Below, one piece after another: positions 52,394-61,542 of a stretch of 64,000 nucleotides of DNA; positions within the stretch are counted from its first letter, which is position 1; each line of letters starts with the position of its first letter. Source of the stretch: DATAGF01 sp963813355 (GTDB lineage: Bacteria; Actinomycetota; Thermoleophilia; Miltoncostaeales; Miltoncostaeaceae); the NCBI GenBank assembly GCA_963813355.1, contig CAWEYS010000016.1:124001-188000 (forward strand), read 5' to 3'. A program made the translations under genes and the position numbers. Below the pieces are notes generated by a model. The model ran no database searches. It was given only the letters and a program-made list of their open reading frames with translations, and was not told where the DNA came from.

Positions 52394-52561
52394 TCACTTC
52401 TGGGTGACGTTCGCCCTCAGGGCCGCCTCGATCTCGGGCGTCATCTCGGCGGATGCGCCGTGGTGCTCATGGTTGTGCGCCGCGGCGCGCTTGATGACGC
52501 CCTCGTAGCTGTCGTCCGCGAGCTTCTCTTCGCATTGATCGCAACTCCACGTGTGAGCCAT
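52394..52561 (-). CDS. small metal-binding protein, DUF1059-like
   Basis: 55-residue protein too short for most gene callers. It opens MAHTWSCDQCEEKL, with a C-x2-C pair, then a His-rich middle (AAAHNHEHHGAS) and ends in EMTPEIEAALRANVTQK, the layout of DUF1059 small metal-binding proteins. ATG 52561 has AGGGGG at a spacing of 6. A TAGGGT box lies upstream at 52592. It is on the same strand as nuoA, 109 bp before it. Zinc binding is inferred from the cysteines and histidines. Confidence 0.65.
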   Translation of the reverse strand: MAHTWSCDQCEEKLADDSYEGVIKRAAAHNHEHHGASAEMTPEIEAALRANVTQK

Positions 52562-52591
52562 TGATTCCCCCTTTTGGGCCGACGAAGCACG

Positions 52592-52597
52592 ACCCTA
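52592..52597 (-). promoter_or_regulatory. -10 box TAGGGT for the DUF1059-like gene
   Basis: TAGGGT on the minus strand lies 30 nt before ATG 52561, leaving a leader of about 24 nt with a good ribosome-binding site. Confidence 0.4.
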
Positions 52598-52630
52598 TCT
52601 CCCGGGGCGTCCACGGGGAACTGCGCGATG

Positions 52631-52636
52631 TAGCGT
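52631..52636 (+). promoter_or_regulatory. -10 box TAGCGT for the TPR gene
   Basis: TAGCGT ends 10 nt before ATG 52647; no ribosome-binding site lies between. It may also serve the ABC-2 permease downstream. Confidence 0.4.
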
Positions 52637-52646
52637 CCGGCGCACG

Positions 52647-52952
52647 ATGGACCGCCTCGACTACTTCGCCCGGCTCGTGGCCGACGATCCGAGCGTCGCC
52701 CGCGCGCGCTTCGGCTACGCCAACGAGCTGCTGCGCGCGGGCCGCGACGAGGATGCCGTGGAGGAGCTGCGCGCGTACCTCGACCTCGCCGAGGACGAGG
52801 GCAACGCCTGGGGGCGCCTGGCCGAGTCGCTCGCCCGCCTGGGCCGCGTCGACGAGGCCGCCGACGCCTACCTGACCGGCATCGACCAGTCGCTCAAGCA
52901 CGGCCACACCGGGATGGCCGACGAGTTCCGGGCGGCCCTCGAGGCGCTCTAG
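52647..52952 (+). CDS. small TPR-repeat protein
   Basis: 101-residue all-helical protein with about two and a half tetratricopeptide repeats: ARARFGYANELLRAGRDEDA, then NAWGRLAESLARLGRVDEAA and DAYLTGIDQSLKHG. It should act as a protein-interaction module in the cytosol. It is 7 bp upstream of the ABC-2 permease gene, so the two are co-transcribed, but a functional link is unknown. Confidence 0.75.
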   Translation: MDRLDYFARLVADDPSVARARFGYANELLRAGRDEDAVEELRAYLDLAEDEGNAWGRLAESLARLGRVDEAADAYLTGIDQSLKHGHTGMADEFRAALEAL

Positions 52953-52959
52953 GCCGCGG

Positions 52960-53742
52960 ATGGCGGTGGCCCAGGCCTACGAGTTCTCCCCCCTGGGAGC
53001 CCTGCGCATGTGGCAGCGCAACGCCACCGTCGGGCGCAAGACCGTCGCCACGAGCCTGACGCCGCGCTTCCTCGAGGCGATCGCCTACCTGGCCATCATG
53101 GGCCTGGGCCTCGGCACCTACCTGACGACGGTCAACGGCATCGACTACGTCAACTTCATCGCCCCGGGGGTCGCGGCGTCAACCGTCATGTTCGGGGCGG
53201 TGATCGAGGCGACCTACAACTCGTTCGTCCGCATCCACGTGCGCCGGGTGGTCGAGGCCGTGGTCACGACGCCGCTGTCGCTGGCCGACGTGGTGGTCGG
53301 CGAGTACCTGTGGGCCGCGACGCGCGCGGTGATCTACGGGGTCGTGTTCCTGATCGTCATGGCCGCCTTCGGCCTGGTCCACTCGCCCTGGGCGCTGCTG
53401 GCGCCGCCCGTGTTCCTGATCGGCGCCCTGACCTTCGCCGTGCTCGGGATGGCCTACACCGCCCTCGTGTCGAACATCGAGCAGTTCAACATCCTCTTCA
53501 CCGGGATCATCACGCCGATGTTCCTGTTCGGCGGCGTCTTCTTCCCCTTCTCGGGGCTGCCGGAGTGGGCCCAGGTCGTGGGCTGGTGCCTGCCGCTGTC
53601 GCACCTGGTGGCCGCGACGCGCGACCTCACCCTGGGCGGCGCCGACCTGATGACGCTCGCCCACGTCGGGTTCCTGGTCGCCGTGCTGGTCGCGGTCTTC
53701 CCGTTCCCCGCCGCGCGGATGCGGCGGACGCTGCTGCGCTGA
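52960..53742 (+). CDS. ABC-2 type transporter permease without adjacent ATPase
   Basis: 260-residue membrane protein with six predicted helices in the NodJ/ABC-2 pattern: FIAPGVAASTVMFGAVIEAT, NSFVRIHVRRVVEAVVTTPL, and the ABC-2 signature region TPMFLFGGVFFPFSGLPEW followed by LPLSHLVAATRD. Such permeases work with an ATP-binding partner to export drugs or polysaccharide precursors. No ATPase gene is next to it; the upstream neighbour is a TPR protein and the downstream gene is convergent glnK. Confidence 0.87.
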   Translation: MAVAQAYEFSPLGALRMWQRNATVGRKTVATSLTPRFLEAIAYLAIMGLGLGTYLTTVNGIDYVNFIAPGVAASTVMFGAVIEATYNSFVRIHVRRVVEAVVTTPLSLADVVVGEYLWAATRAVIYGVVFLIVMAAFGLVHSPWALLAPPVFLIGALTFAVLGMAYTALVSNIEQFNILFTGIITPMFLFGGVFFPFSGLPEWAQVVGWCLPLSHLVAATRDLTLGGADLMTLAHVGFLVAVLVAVFPFPAARMRRTLLR

Positions 53743-53757
53743 GCCCCGCCGGGCGGG

Positions 53758-54111
53758 TCAGTGGTCGTGGGCCTCCAGGACCTCGGGTCCCCGCTCACCG
53801 GTCCGCACCCTGATCGACTGCTCGACCTCGAGGATGAAGATCTTGCCGTCGCCGGGCTGGCCGGTGTGCGCCAGCTCCAGGATGCAGTCGATCGCGCGGT
53901 CGAGGTCGCGGTCGTCGACCACCATCTCGAGCTTGAGCTTGGGGCGCAGGAAGATCGTCGTGCGCGCCCCGCGGTAGCTCTCGGTGAACCCCTTCTGCCG
54001 CCCCGAGCCCTTGACCTCGGTCACGCTCATCGAGGGCAGCCCCATGGCGGCGAGGCGGTCGTGGATCCCCTCGAGCGCCTCGTGGCGGATGAACGCCTCG
54101 ATCTTCTTCAC
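53758..54111 (-). CDS. glnK: nitrogen regulatory protein P-II, T-loop lacking Tyr51
   Basis: 117-residue PII trimer subunit that senses 2-oxoglutarate and ATP/ADP and controls the ammonium channel. VTEVKGSGRQKGFTESYRGA is the family signature start of the T-loop. Position 51, normally the modified Tyr (YRGAEY), is Thr (Y46-R-G-A-R-T51), so uridylylation or adenylylation at that residue is not possible. GTG 54111 overlaps the amt stop (GTGA), typical of amt-glnK operons. Confidence 0.92.
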   Translation of the reverse strand: MKKIEAFIRHEALEGIHDRLAAMGLPSMSVTEVKGSGRQKGFTESYRGARTTIFLRPKLKLEMVVDDRDLDRAIDCILELAHTGQPGDGKIFILEVEQSIRVRTGERGPEVLEAHDH

Positions 54112-55448
54112 GACTCCCCCTCCCACGCCGTCGCGGCGCCCGCCGGCGCCCCCGCGAGCTCGGGGAGGGCGTCGTCCGGCGTGGCGCCGGGCACCTCGAT
54201 GAACCGCTCGGGGTAGCCGTACATCCCGTGCTCCACGATGTCGAGCCCCTGCAGCTCCGCGTCCTCCGGCGCGCGCAGGCCGATCGTCCGGTCGATCAGG
54301 ACGAAGGATGCCCAGGCCGTCACGAAGGTGAAGGAGGCGATGGCCCCGAGCGCGATGAGCTGCCACCCGAGCTGCGTGAGCCCGCCGCCGTAGACCAGGC
54401 CCTCGCGCCCGCCCAACAGCTCCGCGGCGGAGGGGGTCGTCAGGAAGCCGGGGGCGATCACCCCGACGACCCCTCCCCCGCCGTGGCCGGCGACGGCGCC
54501 GATGGGGTCGTCGACGCGGATGCGGTCGACGCCCAGCACCACCAGCACCATCAGCGAGCCGGCCACCAGGCCGATGACGGCTCCGCCCCACGGCGCCACG
54601 AAGGCGCAGGGGCCGGCGATCGCCCCGAGCCCGGCGATGGCGCCGTTGCCCATCATCCCGATGTCGAGCGTGCCGAGCAGGAGGCGCGCGACGAGCGTGG
54701 CCCCGATCACGCCGAAGATGCCGGACAGGTTCGTGACGACGATGACCCGGCCGAGGTCCTGGCCCACCGCGGCCAGCCAGGAGCCGGCGTTGAACCCCTG
54801 CCAGCCCACCCAGAGGATCAGCACCCCGAGGATCGCCAGCGGCATCGAGTGCCCGGGTATCGGGACCGGCTTCCCCTCGCGGAACTTCCCGATGCGCGGC
54901 CCGACGACCATCGCCCCCGCGAACGCCGCCGTGGCCCCGCACAGGTGCACCACCCCCGACCCGGCGAAGTCCTGGTAGCCGTTCTGGAAGAGCCAGCCGC
55001 CGCCCCACTGCCAGTGGACCACGATCGGGTAGATCAGGCCGACGAACAGGATGGCGAACGGGGCGTAGGCGCCGAACCTGACCCGGTCGAGCATCGAGCC
55101 CCAGACGATCGCGAGCGTCACGGCGGCGAAGGTGGCCTGGAAGAACCACTTGGTGTTCTCGTCCACGGCCGAGTAGGCGAGCGACGGCACCCCGTCCGGG
55201 TTGCCCAGCTCGATGAACCACCCGGTCGCGCCGAGGAAGTCGCCCCCGTCGCCGAACGCGATCGCGTACCCGATCGCCCAGAAGACGGCGAACGCGAGGC
55301 ACAGGTTGATGAGCACCTTCGCCATCACCGCGCCCGCGTTCTTCATCCGCGAGAAGCCCACCTCGAGCATCGCGAAGCCGGCCTGCATGAAGAGCACCAG
55401 GCATCCGGCCACGACCACCCAGACGGTGTCGATCGCCGCAGCGTCCAT
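54108..55448 (-). CDS. amt: ammonium transporter
   Basis: 446-residue Amt/MEP channel with 11 predicted helices. Twin histidines are in DFAGSGVVHLCGA and IGAVAGHGGGGVVGVIA. GFAMLEVGFSRMKNAGAVM and GWQGFNAGS are also typical. The C-terminal tail, which contacts PII, is long and acidic. ATG 55448 has GGAGGGGG upstream. glnK follows in a 4-base overlap. The upstream spacer contains three hairpins. Confidence 0.94.
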   Translation of the reverse strand: MDAAAIDTVWVVVAGCLVLFMQAGFAMLEVGFSRMKNAGAVMAKVLINLCLAFAVFWAIGYAIAFGDGGDFLGATGWFIELGNPDGVPSLAYSAVDENTKWFFQATFAAVTLAIVWGSMLDRVRFGAYAPFAILFVGLIYPIVVHWQWGGGWLFQNGYQDFAGSGVVHLCGATAAFAGAMVVGPRIGKFREGKPVPIPGHSMPLAILGVLILWVGWQGFNAGSWLAAVGQDLGRVIVVTNLSGIFGVIGATLVARLLLGTLDIGMMGNGAIAGLGAIAGPCAFVAPWGGAVIGLVAGSLMVLVVLGVDRIRVDDPIGAVAGHGGGGVVGVIAPGFLTTPSAAELLGGREGLVYGGGLTQLGWQLIALGAIASFTFVTAWASFVLIDRTIGLRAPEDAELQGLDIVEHGMYGYPERFIEVPGATPDDALPELAGAPAGAATAWEGES

Positions 55449-55466
55449 CCCTGCCCCCTCCGTGAC

Positions 55467-55575
55467 GCGGGCCTCCGGGAAGGGCCCGCCGCCGCGTCAG
55501 CCTCCCAGCGCCCGCCCGAGGCGGTCTTTGGCCCTCGGGCCACCCCATCCGGGCGGCGCTTGGCCTCCGGGCCAA
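55467..55575 (-). other. three tandem hairpins between malic enzyme and amt
   Basis: The 141-bp spacer contains a 7-bp stem (55467-55473 with 55483-55489), a 5-bp stem (55529-55533 with 55538-55542) and a 6-bp TTGGCC stem (55560-55565 with 55570-55575). The last, 14 bp after the malic enzyme stop, may be its terminator, though no T-run follows. The first lies 19 nt before the amt ATG and could influence amt expression. Confidence 0.35.
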
Positions 55576-55589
55576 AGGCCCGGCGGCGC

Positions 55590-57011
55590 CTACGAGGCGA
55601 CCGCGGCGCCTCCGGCCACGCGCGCGACTCCGGTGGCCTCGGCCGCCGCCCGCACGGCGGCGGCGACGTTCGGCACCAGGCGCGGGTTGAAGATCGAGGG
55701 CACCACGTTGAACGGGCTCGGGCCCGTCTCCTCGGCGGCGGTCTCGGCGATCGCGGTGGCGGCGGCGAGTGTCATCGCCTGGTTGATCTCGGTGGCGCGG
55801 CAGTCGAGCGCCCCGCGCCAGATGCCCGGCGACGCGAGCCCGGAGTTGATCTGGTTGGGCACGTCGGGGCGGCCGGTGGCGTAGACGCGGGCGACGCCGG
55901 CGGCGTCCTCGGGGAGGATCTCGGGGTCGGGCATCGCGAGGGCGAGCACCACCGGGTCGGCCGCCATGCGCCCCAGGTCGGCGGCCGACAGCAGCCCCGG
56001 CGCCGACAGCCCGACGAACGCGCTCGCCCCCTCGAGGACGTCGGCGACGCCGCCCGTCCGGCCGCCGGAGTTGGTGTTCTCGGCGATCCAGGCGAGGTCC
56101 TCGGCCGCGTCGCCGCGGTCGCGGTGGACGGCGCCCTGGGAGTCGCAGGCGATCACGTCGCCGGCGCCGGCGGCGACGAGCAGCCGCACCACGGCCTGGC
56201 CGCCCGGGCCGAGGCCCGCCACCACGACCGTCGCGTCCGAGAGGCGCGCGCCGGCGACGGACAGGCCGTTGGTGAGGGCGGCGAGCACGGCGGCGGCCGT
56301 CCCCTGCTGGTCCTCGTGGAAGACCGGGACGTCGAGGCGCTCGTCCAGCAGGCGCTGGACCTCGAAGCAGCGCGGCGCCGCGATGTCGCTCAGGTGGATC
56401 CCCGCGAACACCGACGAGCAGAGCGCGACGGCCTCGGCCATCTCGGCCGGGTCGCGCAGGTCAACCGGCAGCGGGAAGGCGTCGATGCCCGCGAGGCGGC
56501 GCATGAACGCGCACTTGGCCTCGAGGGCCGGCAGCGAGGCCTCGGGGCCGAGGTCGCCCTGGCCCACGACCGAGCTGCCGTCGCTCACGACCATGACGCT
56601 GTTGCCCTTGATCGTGTAGTCCCAGGCCTGGTCGAAGTCGTGGTGGATCGCCATGCAGACGCGGGCCACGCCGGGGGTGTATGCCATCGACAGGTCGTCG
56701 CGGCTGGTAAGCGGGACGCGGTTCTGCATGCCGACCACCCCGCCCTGGTGGGACAGGAACACGCGGTCGTTCACCGACTCCACGCGCACGCCCTCGACGG
56801 CCTCGAGGGCCGCCCGGATGGCCTCGCCGTGGGCCACGTCGCGCGCGTAGACCGTGATGTCCCGCGTCACGGCCTCCTTGGCCGAGCGCACGATGTCCAC
56901 GCCGCCGACCTGGCCCTCGGCGTCGCCGATGGCGGCCATCACCTGGCCGAGCATCCCGACCCTGGCGGGGATGACGGCGCGGAAGGTCAGGCTGTAGTTG
57001 GCGTGCGACAT
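55590..57011 (-). CDS. NAD(P)-dependent malic enzyme with N-terminal ACT domain
   Basis: 473 residues. The first 80 (YSLTFRAVIPARVGMLGQVM) form an ACT regulatory domain, probably binding an amino acid; the rest is a malic enzyme converting malate to pyruvate and CO2. AYTPGVARVC, GDLGPEASLPALEAK and NQINSGLASPGIWRGALDCR-type segments are present. The usual FHDDQHGTA reads FHEDQQGTA, and the nucleotide-side N-P-D-P-E reads AMPDPE. These make it a divergent member. ATG 57011 follows a GAGG site, and a TAGGCT box lies 39 nt upstream. Confidence 0.88.
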   Translation of the reverse strand: MSHANYSLTFRAVIPARVGMLGQVMAAIGDAEGQVGGVDIVRSAKEAVTRDITVYARDVAHGEAIRAALEAVEGVRVESVNDRVFLSHQGGVVGMQNRVPLTSRDDLSMAYTPGVARVCMAIHHDFDQAWDYTIKGNSVMVVSDGSSVVGQGDLGPEASLPALEAKCAFMRRLAGIDAFPLPVDLRDPAEMAEAVALCSSVFAGIHLSDIAAPRCFEVQRLLDERLDVPVFHEDQQGTAAAVLAALTNGLSVAGARLSDATVVVAGLGPGGQAVVRLLVAAGAGDVIACDSQGAVHRDRGDAAEDLAWIAENTNSGGRTGGVADVLEGASAFVGLSAPGLLSAADLGRMAADPVVLALAMPDPEILPEDAAGVARVYATGRPDVPNQINSGLASPGIWRGALDCRATEINQAMTLAAATAIAETAAEETGPSPFNVVPSIFNPRLVPNVAAAVRAAAEATGVARVAGGAAVAS

Positions 57012-57050
57012 CGCGGGGCGACCTCGATTCCGGGAACGCAGGGTCGCGGA

Positions 57051-57056
57051 AGCCTA
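57051..57056 (-). promoter_or_regulatory. -10 box TAGGCT for the malic enzyme gene
   Basis: TAGGCT on the minus strand, 39 nt before ATG 57011. The leader is about 33 nt and contains GAGG. Confidence 0.4.
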
Positions 57057-57073
57057 GCGCCCGCGCGGTCGCG

Positions 57074-57496
57074 TCAGCGGCGGGCCCGGCGGTAGATCGA
57101 GGACCCCGCCCCGGTCACCACGAGCGCGCCCGCGAGCACCGTCAGCACGAGGAACGGCCAGGGCGGGTCGCCGCTCTGGTCGGGGGTCCGCGGCTCGGGC
57201 AGCGGCGAACCCCCGACGGCTGCCCCGCCGCCGCCGCCGCTCCCCCCGCCGAGGTACTGGGCGTCCAGCGTGTCCGAAACCGCGTTGGCGAAGTCGGTGT
57301 AGAGGGCGTCCTGACGGGCCTCGATGAGCGCCTCCTGCAGCCGCGCGAACGAGTAGTCGCCGTCGATCACGCCGTTGTCGGCGAAGTCGTCGTAGATGTC
57401 GAGGTACCCCTGCGCGCCGGCGGTCGACGGCAGCGCGACCAGGACGACGGCGAGCGCGAGCGCGCAGACGGCCAGGAGCCTGCGGAGGGCGGGCAT
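57074..57496 (-). CDS. exported single-pass membrane protein of unknown function
   Basis: 140 residues: a signal peptide (LLAVCALALAVVLVALP, cleavage likely near STAGAQG), an extracytoplasmic region of about 55 residues with acidic and aromatic character (YLDIYDDFADNGVIDGDY), a Gly/Pro linker, and a C-terminal membrane helix (PFLVLTVLAGALVVTGAG) ending in basic residues. I do not recognise a family. ATG 57496 is 6 nt after TACTGT, consistent with leaderless expression; an in-frame ATG at 57565 would place basic residues before the signal peptide and cross the divergent promoter. Confidence 0.65.
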   Translation of the reverse strand: MPALRRLLAVCALALAVVLVALPSTAGAQGYLDIYDDFADNGVIDGDYSFARLQEALIEARQDALYTDFANAVSDTLDAQYLGGGSGGGGGAAVGGSPLPEPRTPDQSGDPPWPFLVLTVLAGALVVTGAGSSIYRRARR

Positions 57497-57502
57497 CGCC
57501 CG

Positions 57503-57508
57503 ACAGTA
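57503..57508 (-). promoter_or_regulatory. -10 box TACTGT, leaderless promoter of the small membrane protein
   Basis: TACTGT is followed by 6 nt and ATG 57496 on the minus strand; no ribosome-binding site lies between. Confidence 0.45.
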
Positions 57509-57576
57509 GTCCCGACCCGCGCGCGACGGCAAGGCGCCCTCCCGATTCCCGCACATTTCCCTCACGCCCGCGTTGC

Positions 57577-57582
57577 TAGCCT
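57577..57582 (+). promoter_or_regulatory. -10 box TAGCCT for the sugar-nucleotide locus
   Basis: TAGCCT ends 9 nt before GTG 57592, the first gene of the run up to 61.5 kb. No ribosome-binding site is visible between. Confidence 0.45.
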
Positions 57583-57591
57583 CACGACCTC

Positions 57592-58551
57592 GTGCGGCTG
57601 CTCATCACCGGCGCCACCGGGTTCGCCGGCCGCCACCTCATCTCCTACTGCGCGGCGCTCGGACACGAGGTCCACGCGCTGGTCCGGCCGGGCCGCGAGG
57701 GCGCCGCCGACCCGCGCGCGACGGCGCACGCCGCCGACCTCCGCGACCCGGCCGCGCTCGCGCGCCTGCTCGGCGACGTCGAGCCGGACGCCGTGGCGCA
57801 CCTGGCCGGCGCGTCGTCGGTCGGGTCCTCCTTCGCCGACCCGCTCGGCACCTGGGACGTCAACCTGGGCGGCACGCTGGCGCTGCTCGAGGCACTGCGC
57901 GAGGCGGCGCCCGAGGCGCGCGCGCTGGTGGTCTCGAGCGGCGAGATCCACGGGCGCGTCCCGCTCGAGGACCTGCCGGTCGGGCCGGACACGCCCCTGC
58001 GCCCGCTGTCGCCCTACGGCGCCTCCAAGGCGGCCGCCGACCTCGCCGCCGGCCAGTACCGCGCGGCCTACGGGCTGCCCGCGCTGCGGGTGCGGGCCTT
58101 CAACCACGTCGGCCCGGGGCAGGACCCGCGCTTCGTGCTGCCGAACGTCGCCCGCCAGATCGCCCAGGCCGAGCACGAGGGGCGCGAGCGCGTCGACGTG
58201 CGCGTGGGCAACGTGGACACCCGGCGCGACTTCACCGACGTGCGCGACATGGTCCGCGCCTACCTGGCGGTGCTCGAGCGCGGCGACCCCGACGCGGTCT
58301 ACCTGGCCTGCAGCGGCCGCTCGCGACCGGTGCGCGAGCTGATCGAGGGCCTGGCGCCGCTGGCGCGCATCCCGGTGACGTTCGCCTCCGACGCGGGCCT
58401 GCGCCGCGCCGGCGAGCAACCCGACCTCTATGGTTCCCCCGCGCGCCTGCGCGACGACACCGGATGGACGCCCGAGATCCCGATCGAGACGACCCTGGCC
58501 GACACCCTCGACTGGTGGCGCGAGCGCGTCGTCAACGAGGACCGCGAGTGA
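57592..58551 (+). CDS. NAD(P)-dependent sugar-nucleotide reductase, RMD/DmhB-like
   Basis: 319-residue extended SDR. TGATGFAGRHL is the Rossmann motif, SSGEIHGRVP holds the catalytic Ser, and SPYGASKAAADL provides Y-x-x-x-K. FNHVGPGQDPRFVLPN and TRRDFTDVRDMVRAYL are typical of GDP-4-keto-6-deoxymannose reductase relatives. With the GMD-like gene 7 bp downstream it should reduce the 4-keto sugar to GDP-rhamnose or, given gmhA/gmhB nearby, GDP-6-deoxyheptose. Exact sugar is inferred, not shown. Confidence 0.85.
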   Translation: MRLLITGATGFAGRHLISYCAALGHEVHALVRPGREGAADPRATAHAADLRDPAALARLLGDVEPDAVAHLAGASSVGSSFADPLGTWDVNLGGTLALLEALREAAPEARALVVSSGEIHGRVPLEDLPVGPDTPLRPLSPYGASKAAADLAAGQYRAAYGLPALRVRAFNHVGPGQDPRFVLPNVARQIAQAEHEGRERVDVRVGNVDTRRDFTDVRDMVRAYLAVLERGDPDAVYLACSGRSRPVRELIEGLAPLARIPVTFASDAGLRRAGEQPDLYGSPARLRDDTGWTPEIPIETTLADTLDWWRERVVNEDRE

Positions 58552-58558
58552 GACGCCC

Positions 58559-59523
<965 letters not shown>

Positions 59524-59527
<4 letters not shown>

Positions 59528-60324
59528 GCTCCGACACGCGGGCGGTCTACGCGGCGCTGGCGGCGTTGTCGGACCGCTATGCGAGCCACGGGGCCCCGCC
59601 CGCCCGCCCCGCGGCCCCCGACCTCGCCCGCCACGAGCTGCGGGTCTTCTCCCAGAACGGCGAGGACGGGGTCATCGAGGAGATACTGCGGCGCATCGGC
59701 ACCGGCGGCGGGGGCTTCGTCGAGTTCGGCGTCGGGTCGGGGGTCGAGGGCAACTGCGTGTTCCTGGCGTCGGTGCTCGGCTGGCGGGGCCTGTTCATGG
59801 AGGCCGACCCCGACCTGTTCGCGCGCCTCGACGCCCGCTACGAGGGCCACCCCTCCGTCCGCACGGTCCGCGCCCTCGTGGGGCCCGAGAACGTCGACGC
59901 CCTGCTGGCCGACCACGGCCCGTCGCCCGAGCCCGACGTGCTCTCGATCGACGTCGACGGCATCGACTTCTGGATCTGGCGGGCGCTCGAGGCGGCGCGC
60001 CCGCGCGTCGTGGTCATCGAGTACAACGCCCACCTGGGCCCCGACGCCGAGCTCGTGCAGCCGCTGAGCCCCCGCGTCGCCTGGGACGGCTCGGACCATT
60101 TCGGGTCGTCGCTCGCGGCCCTCCGCGGCCTCGCCGCGCGCAAGGGCTACCGGCTGGTGCACACCGACCTCGCCGGGGTGAACGCCTTCTTCGTGCGCGG
60201 GGACCTGGCCGAGCCGTTCGGGCCCGAGGAGGCGGTGCCGGCGCGGGCGCCGAACTACTTCCTCGCCGGCGAGGGCCACCCGGCGCACACCGGCGACCGG
60301 ACGTACGAGACCCCGCCGCCGTGA
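59524..60324 (+). CDS. FkbM-like SAM-dependent methyltransferase
   Basis: 266 residues. FSQNGEDGVIEEILRRIG precedes the SAM-binding strand FVEFGVGSGVEGN; FMEADPDLFARL binds the ribose and VLSIDVDGIDFWIWRALE is the acidic motif IV, all as in FkbM-type enzymes that O-methylate sugars or polyketides. The gene overlaps gmd by 4 bases, so it likely acts on the same glycan. Substrate is inferred. Confidence 0.78.
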
Positions 60325-61539
60325 GGCGCCCGCGCCTGCCCGCGCGGCCGGCCGACCGCCTGGAGACGGCCGAGATGCGGCTCTGCGGGGTGGGGGCGCG
60401 CGATCGCGACGCCTGGCTCGAGGTGGAGGTGCGGGCGACGCCGGCCCTGGCAGCCCTGGCGCCGGGCTGGGGCGGCGCCGACGTCCGGGTGGGCTCCCAC
60501 TGGAGCGACGCCCGCGGACGGGTCGTCGAGTTCGAGGGGCCGCGCTCGGACGGCCTGGACCTCGCCGCCCTGCGGCTCGCGCCGGCGCGACGGCGGGTGG
60601 CGGTGGGCGACCCGCCCCAGGGCGCCGCGCGGGTGGTCCTCGACCTGGTCGCCGAGGGCGTCGCCTGGGGCGGGTCGGCCGGGCTGGCGCAGCTCGAGCT
60701 CGCGCTTCCCGCGCTCGCGCCCCTGCCCGCGCCCACCCCGGCGGGCCCGGCCGCGCCGGCCCCGGACGAGCCCCCGGCGCAGACCCGCGCGTGGCTCGCG
60801 GGCGCCTGGCCGCGCGACGCGGTGCCGGAGGAGATGGCCGCCTACGCCGGCGCCGACCTGGCGCGCTTCCTCATGAGCGTCCAGCTCCTGCGCGAGCCCG
60901 GCCGGACGCTCGAGATCGGCGCCAACCCCTACTTCATCACCCGCCTGCTGGCGGCCCGCCACCCCGAGGCCGAGCTCACGCTGACCAACTACTTCGGGAC
61001 CGACGGCGCCGCGATCGAGCAGGAGGTGGTCGACGCCTCCGGGGCGGTGGTCGAGCGCTTCCGCTCCGACCTCGTGGACGTGGAGGCGCAGCCGCTGCCC
61101 TACGCCGACGGCGCCTTCGACACGGTCCTCCTGTGCGAGGTGATCGAGCACTTCGTGGCCGACCCGGTCTTCACGCTGGCGGAGATCCACCGGGTGCTCG
61201 CGCCCGGCGGGCTGCTGCTGCTGACGACCCCGAACGTCGCGCGGGCGGAGAACCTGCGCCGCCTCGCCCAGCGGCAGGGCATCTACGACCCCTACTCGCG
61301 CTTCGGCCCCCACGGCCGCCACAACCGCGAGTACGCGGCCGGCGAGCTGATCGAGCTGCTGTCGGCGAACGGCTTCGCGATCGAGCGCTACCTGACGCGC
61401 CCGGTCCACGACGTCCCCGACCCCGACGCCGCCTGGTTCGCCGCGGCCGACGACGACGGGGCCGGCGACTACCACTTCGTCGCTCGCGCGGCGGGGCGAC
61501 CCGGCCGCGCCGGTCAGGCCCGCCTGGCTCTACCGCTGA
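60321..61539 (+). CDS. class I SAM methyltransferase with unknown N-terminal domain, 3' frameshift
   Basis: About 405 residues. The C-terminal half is a Rossmann methyltransferase (RTLEIGANPYFITRLLAARH, FDTVLLCEVIEHFVADPVF, VLAPGGLLLLTTPNV). The first 150 residues (DAWLEVEVRATPALAALAPG and following beta-rich sequence, then a Pro/Ala linker) match nothing I know and may bind a glycan or carrier. As read, the frame runs on to 61667 through arginine-rich sequence across the convergent SDR. Reading GGGG at 61493-61496 as GGG gives GDPAAPVRPAWLYR and a stop at 61537-61539, 3 bp before the SDR stop, which is far more natural. Confidence 0.75.
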
Positions 61540-61542
61540 GCC

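Noticed and set aside
52346..52564. Plus-strand 72-residue frame
   Set aside because: The minus strand of the same stretch encodes a DUF1059-like protein with a good ribosome-binding site and metal-ligand residues, which is far more convincing.
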